Source of the DNA: VMCP01 sp964415065
GTDB lineage: Bacteria; Bacteroidota; Bacteroidia; NS11-12g; UBA955
Assembly (NCBI GenBank): GCA_964415065.1
Contig: CAYPYX010000010.1
Coordinates: 1 to 64,000 of the forward strand
DNA: 64,000 nt
Reading direction: 5' to 3'
This document shows, in pieces, positions 24,085 through 31,941 of this stretch. The position numbers were made by a program, and so were the translations under genes. The notes beneath the pieces are model-generated. The model did not search any database and was not told the DNA's origin. It worked only from the letters and a program-made list of their open reading frames with translations. Every line of letters starts with the position of its first letter. Position 1 is the first letter of the stretch.

Positions 24085-24801
24085 TCAAAAGTTAGGGTCA
24101 GTCATCATAAGTCCTTCTACGTACTTGGAAGATTTGGATGTTTGCAGAGGGATCAAGTCGTCGATAATAGGTGAATTAGAAGGAGATTTCAATTCAATGA
24201 TAGCGTATTCTTGATTTTGATGTTTTAACTGAGTTTGGCAATTATAGAAACTTAAATCTGTATCGATAGTTACTCTAACTGACTCAGAGACATCCATGAA
24301 ATATCTTCGGAGATATCGGTTAATGAGAGAGGGTTGATGCTGAACAACTTCCAGAAATAAAGTGTTGGATTCGTTGATAAGCTTTTGCTCAAATTGTTGA
24401 AATAAACCTTGTACTTCACCTAAGTTATTCCAATGAAAGTTTCCCAGTTTTTGTGAAAACTTTTGATTTACGTCGTCGATTTTGTCTTTGTATTCAGCGG
24501 TTACATTGATGTCTCCAAATGCTTGGCCGTACCAGCGAAAACGAAGTTTAGTTCGTTCGCTAAATCCCTCCACATTGTCGTTTAGATGTTCCATGTCTAA
24601 TTTGTCGCAATACAAATTATTGATCCATCTGGGATGATAAATGGGAGAGCACCCATGAGCTAAGAGAAGCGTTTCTATACGGTCAATTTCTTGTAAGGGT
24701 ACTGTGAATTTACGTTCAAAACGATGTTCGGTTTTGAACGCCTTTTGTTCAAATGGATTTAACCATGAACGTAATTTGGACAGAGAGAACGAAATTGCCA
24801 T
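24085..24801 (-). CDS. VTC-domain protein (polyphosphate polymerase family)
   Basis: A 238-residue protein of the VTC/CYTH-like tunnel fold. The basic, acidic pattern of the family is visible: EHRFERKFTV (24-33), TKLRFRWYGQAFGD (about 84-97), TAEYKDKIDD, the VSESVRVTIDTDLSFY block and a C-terminal EYAIIELKSPS. In yeast Vtc4 this fold makes polyphosphate from ATP. The start lies 3 bp from the end of the CotH-like gene, so they are co-transcribed. A CotH-like protein, a VTC domain and a DUF4956 membrane protein recur as neighbours in many bacteria, with a polyphosphate or extracellular phosphorylation role suspected but unproven. Confidence 0.85.
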   Translation of the reverse strand: MAISFSLSKLRSWLNPFEQKAFKTEHRFERKFTVPLQEIDRIETLLLAHGCSPIYHPRWINNLYCDKLDMEHLNDNVEGFSERTKLRFRWYGQAFGDINVTAEYKDKIDDVNQKFSQKLGNFHWNNLGEVQGLFQQFEQKLINESNTLFLEVVQHQPSLINRYLRRYFMDVSESVRVTIDTDLSFYNCQTQLKHQNQEYAIIELKSPSNSPIIDDLIPLQTSKSSKYVEGLMMTDPNF

Positions 24802-24804
24802 GGT

Positions 24805-27111
24805 TTATCCTTTTTTTGTTGCCCTACCGAATTGCTTTCCGTATAACATAGATTCAACATCTTTGACCCACTTGATTTTTTTGCCTCGATGTCGGATTTT
24901 GGATTTTTTCTGAATAAGGTAATTGACGGAGTTAATATCAAAATCAGCGGTGAAATGAGCTTGACCGTATTCTGGTTTCTTTTGAAACACTGCAATATTT
25001 AAATCGTTGTTTTCTAGTGTATTTTGATATAGGTTCAAATCCGATTGGTCTTTGCTGACAAAAGCAATTGCTGAATTTCGAATGGTATTTTTCAGTGCAC
25101 GAAAGGCACTTCGTTCACCACAGGAAATGGCCTTATCATGGATGTTGGTGAATTCATTGTGATGAATGTCCATATCGCTACCGGAGCCATCAACTCCGTC
25201 GTTGCCTATTTCTTCGAACCGATTATTGCGGACAACACCATTCGAAAAATCTGAGTCAAAGGCATCGCTTAACACATCATGAAAATAGGAATTTTCAATT
25301 ATAAAGTTTTTGCAGTCAAAAATGTTGAGTATATCATCTCCCAAGCGATTGTTAGAAAACTCACAATAGTTGATACGAACAATTTTGCTACGATGAATGG
25401 TCAGACCTGCAGGCGTGTTGTGAATACCGTTCGATAAACTGGAAAATCCCTCAAATTGGGTATGAGTAAGATTGCAAATTTCTGGAGATTGGAAAAATAG
25501 CGATGCGCGGGCTTCATCATTTACACTAAATTTAATTGGAGAACCAGCTGTGCCCATCGATTCCAAATTTCCCCAAACGTACAATACGGAGTTTTTACCT
25601 GTAAACCGGACCTGAGTTCCAGGTTGAATTTTTAACGTTGTGTTTTGGGGGATGTTTACAACGCCATTGATGATTTTATTTCCGCTCCAGATGATGGTGT
25701 TAGGTGTAGGGTTAGGAGTTTCATTTAAAGCGAATGAAAATTTTTGAATCGCTGTATTTGAGGCTGTATTTGGCGCATTGAATAACTCACAACGATGTGA
25801 TAATTGAGATTTGACTTCATTGAATTCACTCAATTGATTTATCGACATTCCTGTAAATGCGGTTTTAAATTGTCCGTTTTCTATTTTTTCATTGAGAGAT
25901 TTGCTGACTATCAATACATATTTATCCAGTAAATCAAATGTATTTTTATCGTGCTTTATGAGCCATTCAAAATAATTAGAAACAAAATTTGGCTGGCTAT
26001 GTGAAATACTGTCTCTAAAAAATTGAATATGGTATTTGTAATGTTCAAATCGCTTTTGACGAGTAAAGTTTCGAGAATCTATAGTGGCAGACAATCGATT
26101 ATCAGGACCTACTTCACGCAATAACGGTTCAAATGTGTGATTTACTGGATTGTAATACCAATGTAAGTTAATGTCCACCAAATGATGCCAAGATTTCATA
26201 ACCACACCAATCGCGAATACCCCTAAGAATTTAGTTTTATCAATTTTTGGGAAGAGTTCTTCGTGGTCTTTGTTGAATAGTCGAGAAATATACTTCCGGA
26301 TATTTTCAGTTTTTACAGAATCGTCGAGCTCAACATTAAATTCCAGGTCGATATTCTTTTCTTCCAAACCCGGTAAATGTTTAAGGGGGCCAGCAAAACC
26401 TTTTTCGAAAATGACTGATTCTCTGCGTTGATTACGTTCTATTAAATATTTACCTAAATCATCCTCGCGCAATAAATACATGGGTTTTTGTTTGCGAAAT
26501 TGAACAATAACTGGAGTATAACGAATTTGAATGCCCTGGAAAAGCTCGTGGTATAATTCATTCGCTAGAGGATCAACAATGTAATTTCGAGTACCTGGAA
26601 CTAGTAGGTTAATGGCTTTTTCTCCGAAAAGTCGATTGTCGCCATTTAGTTTCAATTTCATAGAAAAGTAGTCGAACCCCGAATGATGGTCGCTCCACAT
26701 ACCCGTCATGGAAATTTTGGATTTCATCCATTTTGGATTTTCCGCATTTACATATTTAACCCGACAACTGTACTTGTCTTTTTTCTCTGTCCACGGAGAT
26801 CCGTCTAAATTATGATAATTTCTAAACTGTCGATTCCATTCTGCTGTCATTTCTGAAAAACGATTGGGTGGCATGTCGATTTTCAGAGTATCTGGAACCG
26901 GTTGAGAGGTCACATTGGAATTATTTGCGAAATAATCTTTCAATAGCCAACCTTTATGGATTAAATCGTGGTCAAATCCTTTTTGTATAAGTTGAGTAAT
27001 GTGCAGGTTGTAACGACTCACTGATAATACCTCAAGCAATAAAAATCCCCCGAGAATCAATATGATGATCAATCTGTTGGACGACTTTTGAATGTTTTTG
27101 CGGAAATTCAT
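24805..27111 (-). CDS. CotH-like protein with parallel beta-helix domain
   Basis: A 768-residue membrane-anchored, envelope-facing protein. It has one N-terminal membrane helix (13-33). The region from about 105 to 400 resembles the CotH kinase fold (SRVKYVNAENPKWMKSKISMTG-like opening, the GEKAINLLVPG and ELYHELFQGIQ helix, YLLREDDLGKYLIERNQR). From about 480 to 730 it is a right-handed parallel beta-helix, with repeated turns such as IVRINYCEFSNNRLGDDILN, FIIENSYFHDVLSDAFDS and VVRNNRFEEIGNDGVDG. CotH proteins in spore coats phosphorylate proteins; the fused beta-helix may bind a polysaccharide. It is followed by the VTC gene 3 bp later. The CotH assignment is moderately certain, the beta-helix more so. 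Confidence 0.75.
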   Translation of the reverse strand: MNFRKNIQKSSNRLIIILILGGFLLLEVLSVSRYNLHITQLIQKGFDHDLIHKGWLLKDYFANNSNVTSQPVPDTLKIDMPPNRFSEMTAEWNRQFRNYHNLDGSPWTEKKDKYSCRVKYVNAENPKWMKSKISMTGMWSDHHSGFDYFSMKLKLNGDNRLFGEKAINLLVPGTRNYIVDPLANELYHELFQGIQIRYTPVIVQFRKQKPMYLLREDDLGKYLIERNQRRESVIFEKGFAGPLKHLPGLEEKNIDLEFNVELDDSVKTENIRKYISRLFNKDHEELFPKIDKTKFLGVFAIGVVMKSWHHLVDINLHWYYNPVNHTFEPLLREVGPDNRLSATIDSRNFTRQKRFEHYKYHIQFFRDSISHSQPNFVSNYFEWLIKHDKNTFDLLDKYVLIVSKSLNEKIENGQFKTAFTGMSINQLSEFNEVKSQLSHRCELFNAPNTASNTAIQKFSFALNETPNPTPNTIIWSGNKIINGVVNIPQNTTLKIQPGTQVRFTGKNSVLYVWGNLESMGTAGSPIKFSVNDEARASLFFQSPEICNLTHTQFEGFSSLSNGIHNTPAGLTIHRSKIVRINYCEFSNNRLGDDILNIFDCKNFIIENSYFHDVLSDAFDSDFSNGVVRNNRFEEIGNDGVDGSGSDMDIHHNEFTNIHDKAISCGERSAFRALKNTIRNSAIAFVSKDQSDLNLYQNTLENNDLNIAVFQKKPEYGQAHFTADFDINSVNYLIQKKSKIRHRGKKIKWVKDVESMLYGKQFGRATKKG

Positions 27112-27228
27112 CGTGTTTTAATGAGGAGATGAGTGGTACTTTACAGGTGGATAAAAAGTTAGTGGTGTAGGTTTACACACTCCAATCTAGTTGTATGGGA
27201 GGCTAATTTAACCAACCGAAAAACTAGG

Positions 27229-27903
27229 TTATGCGTTGGATGTAGAGATTTTAACTAGTGGGTTTTGTACGTTGAAGTCGGTCAAAATCTGATTTACTTG
27301 AGAAACAGTTTGTAAACTAGCGTCTTGTAATTTGAATAACAAACGGTAATTGGAGTGATTTGAATTTTCGTAGTTAGAAAGCGCAGTTACTGCAGGGATT
27401 TCTGAGATTTTTGACATGCAAGATTCTGCTTTTGTTGATTCTGACTCCGTGAACGTAATTAATAAAAAGTCGGAATGCAATCGCTCCGATTTTACCGCAC
27501 CTTTAAATCTAAAGATGGACACCAATGTAAACACAGCAACACATAAAGTCGAAATGATGAATTGTTCAGCGGCCAAAGAAATAGCTATAGCGGTTAGTCC
27601 TAAAAGGAAAATGATTTGCTCTGGTTCTTTAATCGCTGTACGAAAGCGAATGATTGATAATGCACCAACCAATCCTAAACTTAGTGCTAATGATGATTTT
27701 ATGGTAGTAATGATCAGATATATGGATAAAGAAAAGAACAGAAAGTTAGATGCGAACAGTGTTCTGTTGGACGTAACCAAAGCGTAATTTTTGAATAAAA
27801 GTTGAAAAACTACGGTGTAAATAATAAGTAACACAAGTCCCAGGCTGAAATTGGCATAATTAACGGAACTGAGTAATTGAGTATTTTGAAATAACTGATC
27901 CAT
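27229..27903 (-). CDS. DUF4956 membrane protein
   Basis: A 224-residue protein with four or five membrane helices in the first 125 residues and a soluble C-terminal domain (about 140-224). The DUF4956 signature lies in the loop SLGLVGALSIIRFRTAIKEPEQIIFLLGLTAI, an internal stretch with Arg and Glu between membrane helices. It is the third member of the CotH-VTC-DUF4956 neighbourhood. The helices could form a channel or a flippase-like path for a polyanion, but that is speculation. Confidence 0.85.
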   Translation of the reverse strand: MDQLFQNTQLLSSVNYANFSLGLVLLIIYTVVFQLLFKNYALVTSNRTLFASNFLFFSLSIYLIITTIKSSLALSLGLVGALSIIRFRTAIKEPEQIIFLLGLTAIAISLAAEQFIISTLCVAVFTLVSIFRFKGAVKSERLHSDFLLITFTESESTKAESCMSKISEIPAVTALSNYENSNHSNYRLLFKLQDASLQTVSQVNQILTDFNVQNPLVKISTSNA

Positions 27904-27957
27904 GACGTTTTAAGTCGTCAAAAATAATTAAATCATCATTATAAATTAATATTATGA

Positions 27958-28842
27958 TTAAATTCCTGTGTTTTTGATTTTTTGAAAATACAATTTTTTA
28001 ATGATAGCATCGGCCAATCCGACTTTTGGAACCAGTATATCATTGCAATTGGACCACTTCATTACACTTAGGTAAATGTGCATGGCAGGAACAATTACAT
28101 TGGCTCTATCTTCTCGAATATTGAATTGGTGTATGCGTTCTTCAATGGGTAAGGGAGCCATATTTTGGTGTAATTGTTTAATGAAATTGCGACTCAAAGG
28201 CTTTCCTTCTTTTTGTTTTGAAATGGAGAATATTTTATTTATGTTTCCCCCGCTTCCCACCAATTGTAAATTGGCAGATTGTGCTACGTGAGTTTTAACA
28301 AATGATTTCATTGCTTGCCAAGCATCATCGTAATTTAATTGATTCAAAATACGAATAGTGCCTACGTTGAATGATTGTTTAGCCACTATGGCTGTGTCGT
28401 TAAAAAGGGTTAATTCCGTACTTCCTCCACCAACATCGATAAATAATTGCTGACCGGTATTAATGGTATGATTTTCCAGCAGGATTCCTGCTTCTTCGTC
28501 TCCAGAAATAATATCGATTTCGATCTTCGTTTTCTTGCGTATGGTTTTTTTGATTTTGGAGCCATTTTTGGCATCCCTCATTGCTGAAGTAGCGCAGGCT
28601 CGGTAATGTTCCACTTTGTAAATTTCCATCAGATTTTTAAAGACCTGCATGGTTTGGATGAACATTTTAATCTTTTCGGGGGATATGAAACCGGTTTCGA
28701 AGACATCAAAACCCAATTGTAATGGAATTCTGACCAGATTGAGTTTGGTGAAATCGGTATCGGTTCCAGTGCCGTATGGATCTGCCTTCATGATGAGTAG
28801 GCGTGCGGCATTGGAACCAATATCGATACTTGCGAGAATCAC
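27958..28842 (-). CDS. ppx: Ppx/GppA-family exopolyphosphatase
   Basis: A 294-residue member of the short Ppx/GppA family, having the two ASKHA-fold halves only and no C-terminal HD domain. The phosphate-1 loop is DIGSNAARLLI (6-16), with the activator/phosphate-2 motif IDVGGGSTELTLF around residue 135-147 and GSGGNINKIFS in the third. It removes phosphate from polyphosphate or hydrolyses pppGpp. It sits 54 bp upstream of DUF4956 on the same strand, so it may share a transcript with the CotH/VTC cluster. Substrate choice between polyphosphate and pppGpp cannot be decided from the sequence. Confidence 0.92.
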   Translation of the reverse strand: MILASIDIGSNAARLLIMKADPYGTGTDTDFTKLNLVRIPLQLGFDVFETGFISPEKIKMFIQTMQVFKNLMEIYKVEHYRACATSAMRDAKNGSKIKKTIRKKTKIEIDIISGDEEAGILLENHTINTGQQLFIDVGGGSTELTLFNDTAIVAKQSFNVGTIRILNQLNYDDAWQAMKSFVKTHVAQSANLQLVGSGGNINKIFSISKQKEGKPLSRNFIKQLHQNMAPLPIEERIHQFNIREDRANVIVPAMHIYLSVMKWSNCNDILVPKVGLADAIIKKLYFQKIKNTGI

Positions 28843-28976
28843 AGTTAGGGTTTGAGATTAAATATTCTCCAAATAAACACCATGTCTGCGACTTTGTGCG
28901 GTATTTCTGTATTATTTTTTATTAACAATACTTGATTTTAAGGTGCAACTTTAAATAATACTTTTAGATGTATAAA

Positions 28977-29666
28977 TTAAAAAACTTCAGAGATAGAAGA
29001 CGAAAACTGAAATGCATCTTGTATCATGTAGTAGTTTTCTGGATCGATGCAAGCTGAATATGCATATTTTGCAAATTCAACACGGCTACTTTCAAAACTA
29101 AACACCAACAGCATTTCTCTGATTTGCCAAGAACTTAAAGAGTTGCTATTTGCAATGTTTTTGGCCAAAATTAATCGGTCAGAATCGAATGCAGCTGATT
29201 TTAATATATTTAAGGATCCATAAAAATGATTGTAATCCATTGCTACAGGTCCACAATCTCTATGACCACCTTGAAAGTTACAAGATATTGCAGGACAATT
29301 TCGAATGGCCGCCGGTTTGCAAGCTCTGGGTGAACGAGGTTGATTTACATGGTTACAATGATTGGGAGAACACGAATTGCCGTGGTTGCAAACTCTAGGT
29401 TGTGGATTGCATATTCCACAAGCCGCAACTCGGTTTCTTCCATGCTTGGAACACGAAGGATAAACGGCAGCGTTTTGCTGATGGTTGCAATTCGATGAAT
29501 GATTGCATGATGATTGTTGATGTCCATCAGAATGATGTGAATGATTTCCTGCCTGAATTTTAACTTGTACTTTAACGTTGGAAGAGGACGAATGGTGGTG
29601 GCGTTGAGCTGATGCAATAGAAAAAGACATCAAAGAAATCATGCCGAGTAGAATTGAGTTTTTCAT
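28977..29666 (-). CDS. Exported DUF4476 protein with a His/Cys-rich N-terminal half
   Basis: A 229-residue secreted protein. The signal peptide ends in SIASAQ (residue 20). Residues 21-140 are packed with His, Cys, Asn and Ser (for example HHHSSSSNVKV, CNHSSNCNHQQN, CNHGNSCSPNHCNH, ending in GGHRDCGP), a likely metal-binding or disulfide-linked region. Residues 143-229 match DUF4476: MDYNHFYGSLNILKSAAFDSDRLILAKNIANSN, SLSSWQIREMLLVFSFESSRVEFAKYAY. DUF4476 is a common Bacteroidota C-terminal domain of unknown role. Single gene. It could be a copper- or zinc-binding envelope protein. Confidence 0.8.
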   Translation of the reverse strand: MKNSILLGMISLMSFSIASAQRHHHSSSSNVKVQVKIQAGNHSHHSDGHQQSSCNHSSNCNHQQNAAVYPSCSKHGRNRVAACGICNPQPRVCNHGNSCSPNHCNHVNQPRSPRACKPAAIRNCPAISCNFQGGHRDCGPVAMDYNHFYGSLNILKSAAFDSDRLILAKNIANSNSLSSWQIREMLLVFSFESSRVEFAKYAYSACIDPENYYMIQDAFQFSSSISEVF

Positions 29667-29803
29667 GGTGTAGCCTCCTTTTTGTTAATTGTTTTGTTGT
29701 TTGATTTTCAAAATTCAAAAAGCGTGCCACGATTTTGGATATAGCGTTCGTCGAAAAAATGAATCGACCAAATGAAAATATTTAATGACACAATAAAAAA
29801 GAT

Positions 29804-29811
29804 TAATTTTG
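29804..29811 (+). promoter_or_regulatory. -7 box (TAATTTTG)
   Basis: Exact TAnnTTTG match 9 nt before the ATG at 29821; TTA lies 19 nt upstream as a weak -33 element. Confidence 0.4.
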
Positions 29812-29820
29812 CCTTATTGG

Positions 29821-30156
29821 ATGCTTAAAAGTCTGAGAAAATATCGCTTCTTATTAGCCATTTTAGGGCTTTTCTCAGTGTCTTTTGGGTACGTAAATAT
29901 CTCTAAAAATCACGTTTCAAATCCCATAGTTCAAATCGAAGAAGTAGAGTTCGAAGAGGCGAATTTAGAGGGTTTGGCGGATATTGGGTTCGAGTTTTTT
30001 ACTTCGCTTTTCACCGTACTTATCGTAGCCGGTTTTAAGGCTCCAATAAACACCTTGTTAAAGCGACTGAAATTTGAATTCATCAATCAAATAGCTCAGT
30101 CCATTCGTGCCATTGGACATTTCCTGCGTTTTCATCAAATCAAGTTAGGATTTTAA
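29821..30156 (+). CDS. Small membrane protein of unknown function
   Basis: A 111-residue protein with an N-terminal hydrophobic segment (residues 8-25, LLAILGLFSVSFGYV) and a second one (about 55-72, SLFTVLIVAGFKAPI) after an acidic stretch (VEFEEANLEGL). The C terminus is basic and helical. No family is recognised. A -7 box TAATTTTG (29804-29811) precedes the ATG by 9 nt, so the untranslated leader is very short. It is unlikely to be part of the SulP operon, which begins 110 bp downstream with its own operator-like repeat. Confidence 0.55.
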   Translation: MLKSLRKYRFLLAILGLFSVSFGYVNISKNHVSNPIVQIEEVEFEEANLEGLADIGFEFFTSLFTVLIVAGFKAPINTLLKRLKFEFINQIAQSIRAIGHFLRFHQIKLGF

Positions 30157-30244
30157 TTTGCAACCGAATTGAAAAGAGTTCCAGATTTTCAAAACTAATC
30201 TGGAAGTTTCTTTTTAATCATCAGCTCTCCTTAAAGGAGGGTCA

Positions 30245-30259
30245 AACTAGGACCTAGTT
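30245..30259. promoter_or_regulatory. Inverted repeat AACTAGG-A-CCTAGTT upstream of the SulP-Dab operon
   Basis: Perfect 7-bp arms around a single A, 48 bp before the SulP start codon. Candidate operator for the inorganic carbon operon. Confidence 0.45.
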
Positions 30260-30306
30260 GTGAATCTATGGTCTCAGTATTTTGCTCAAAATACTATTTG
30301 ATTCAA

Positions 30307-31926
30307 ATGAAAAACGAAAAACAAATTAAACATATATCGCTCCCCGCGGAAGGTTTCGCTGGGTTGAAGCAAAATTTTAGTTCCGATTTTATGTCGGGAT
30401 TTTTTATATTCTTGTTGGCTTTGCCACTGAGTTTAGGAATTTCAAAAGCAAGTGAGTTTCCTGCAATTATGGGACTGATTACAGCCATGATTGGTGGAGT
30501 AGTGGTGTCATGGATTGCTGGATCGCGATTAACAATTAAGGGTCCAGCTGCAGGGTTAATTGTAATTGTAGCGGGTGCAGTAGCCGAATTCGGTAAAGGA
30601 GATGCCTTGTTGGGTTGGAAATTGGCATTGGGCGCCATTTTTGTTGCAAGCATCATTCAAATATTATTCGGTTTAATTCGCTTAGGATCGTTGGTGGATT
30701 TTTTCCCACTGAGTGCAATTCACGGAATGTTGGCTGCCATCGGAATTATTATTATCAGTAAACAGGCGCATCAAATATTTGGAGTTACCCCCAAAGACAG
30801 TTTAGGGCATGTTTTGTCTGAACCCATAGATTTAATTCGGGCCATCCCTAAAAGTATGATTCTCGCAGATCACAATTCCCTGATAATTGGTGTAGTAAGC
30901 TTGCTTATTGTGTTTTTATGGCCATTGGTGAAGCATCCCATACTTAAAAAAGTGCCAAGTCCAATTTTGGTTTTAGGGGTTGCTATTCCACTATCCAAAG
31001 GTATACATTTGGATCCTAAGTACTTGATTCATTTCGGAGATGATTTAATTCATACATTGAAAATTAACATTCAATTTGGAGGAATGACAGAGACTGGAAC
31101 CTTTATTAAATATGTACTCATGTTCGCACTGGTGGGAAGTTTGGAAAGTTTATTAACGGTAAAAGCAGTAGATGCGATGGATCCATTTCGCAGAAAGTCC
31201 AATGCTAATAAAGATTTGATAGCCGTTGGTATCGGTAATATGATTAGTTCAATTTTGGGTGGTTTGCCTATGATTTCTGAAGTAGCTCGAAGCAGTGCAA
31301 ACGTTAATAATGGTGCAAAAACGCGATTTGCTAACTTTTGGCATGGGGCACTGATGTTATTGTTTTTGCTATTTGATCTTGAATTCTCTGATTTGATACC
31401 TCAAGGAGCATTGGCTGCATTGCTTATTGGAGTAGGCGTGAAATTAGCTAGTCCGAAAGAGTTTGGTCGCATGGCAAAAATAGGTCCTGAGCAGTTGGCT
31501 GTATTTATCACTACCATTGTTGTAACTCTCTTGACGGATTTGCTCTTAGGTATTTTTGCAGGAATTGTGATAAAAATTATTCTTCAAACCATTTTAGGTG
31601 CACCGTTGAAATCCGCATTTAAATTGGATTATGAACAAAGGGGTAATGTATTATATGTAAAAAAAGCAGCTGTATTTTCCAATTGGTTGAAATTAAATAA
31701 AATAATTGCAAGTTTTAATCAAAAGGATATCTATAAGTTGGATTTTTCACAATGCAGAATAATTGATCATACGGTACAGGAAAATCTACACCATTTGATT
31801 CGAGAGTTTGAAAATTCGGGTGGATTGTTGGAAGTAACTGGAGTGGATGATATGAAATACACTTCCAAGTCTAAACACCATATGTCTACACGGTATCGTT
31901 CTCGTAGAACCGTTGTTTCACAGTAA
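30307..31926 (+). CDS. SulP-family anion transporter with STAS domain
   Basis: A 539-residue SulP (SLC26-like) permease with about 12 membrane helices and a short C-terminal STAS domain (from about 470; DIYKLDFSQCRIIDHTVQENLHHL). The conserved SulP core pattern is visible in DFMSGFFIFLLALPLSLGIS and GSRLTIKGPAAGLIVIVAGAV. The family carries sulfate, bicarbonate and other anions; because it is the first gene of an operon with DabA and DabB, bicarbonate is the most likely substrate. I chose the ATG at 30307, after a 13-codon run that resembles a leader. The gap to dabA is 15 bp. Confidence 0.9.
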   Translation: MKNEKQIKHISLPAEGFAGLKQNFSSDFMSGFFIFLLALPLSLGISKASEFPAIMGLITAMIGGVVVSWIAGSRLTIKGPAAGLIVIVAGAVAEFGKGDALLGWKLALGAIFVASIIQILFGLIRLGSLVDFFPLSAIHGMLAAIGIIIISKQAHQIFGVTPKDSLGHVLSEPIDLIRAIPKSMILADHNSLIIGVVSLLIVFLWPLVKHPILKKVPSPILVLGVAIPLSKGIHLDPKYLIHFGDDLIHTLKINIQFGGMTETGTFIKYVLMFALVGSLESLLTVKAVDAMDPFRRKSNANKDLIAVGIGNMISSILGGLPMISEVARSSANVNNGAKTRFANFWHGALMLLFLLFDLEFSDLIPQGALAALLIGVGVKLASPKEFGRMAKIGPEQLAVFITTIVVTLLTDLLLGIFAGIVIKIILQTILGAPLKSAFKLDYEQRGNVLYVKKAAVFSNWLKLNKIIASFNQKDIYKLDFSQCRIIDHTVQENLHHLIREFENSGGLLEVTGVDDMKYTSKSKHHMSTRYRSRRTVVSQ

Positions 31927-31941
31927 AATCGTTCGGGATTT

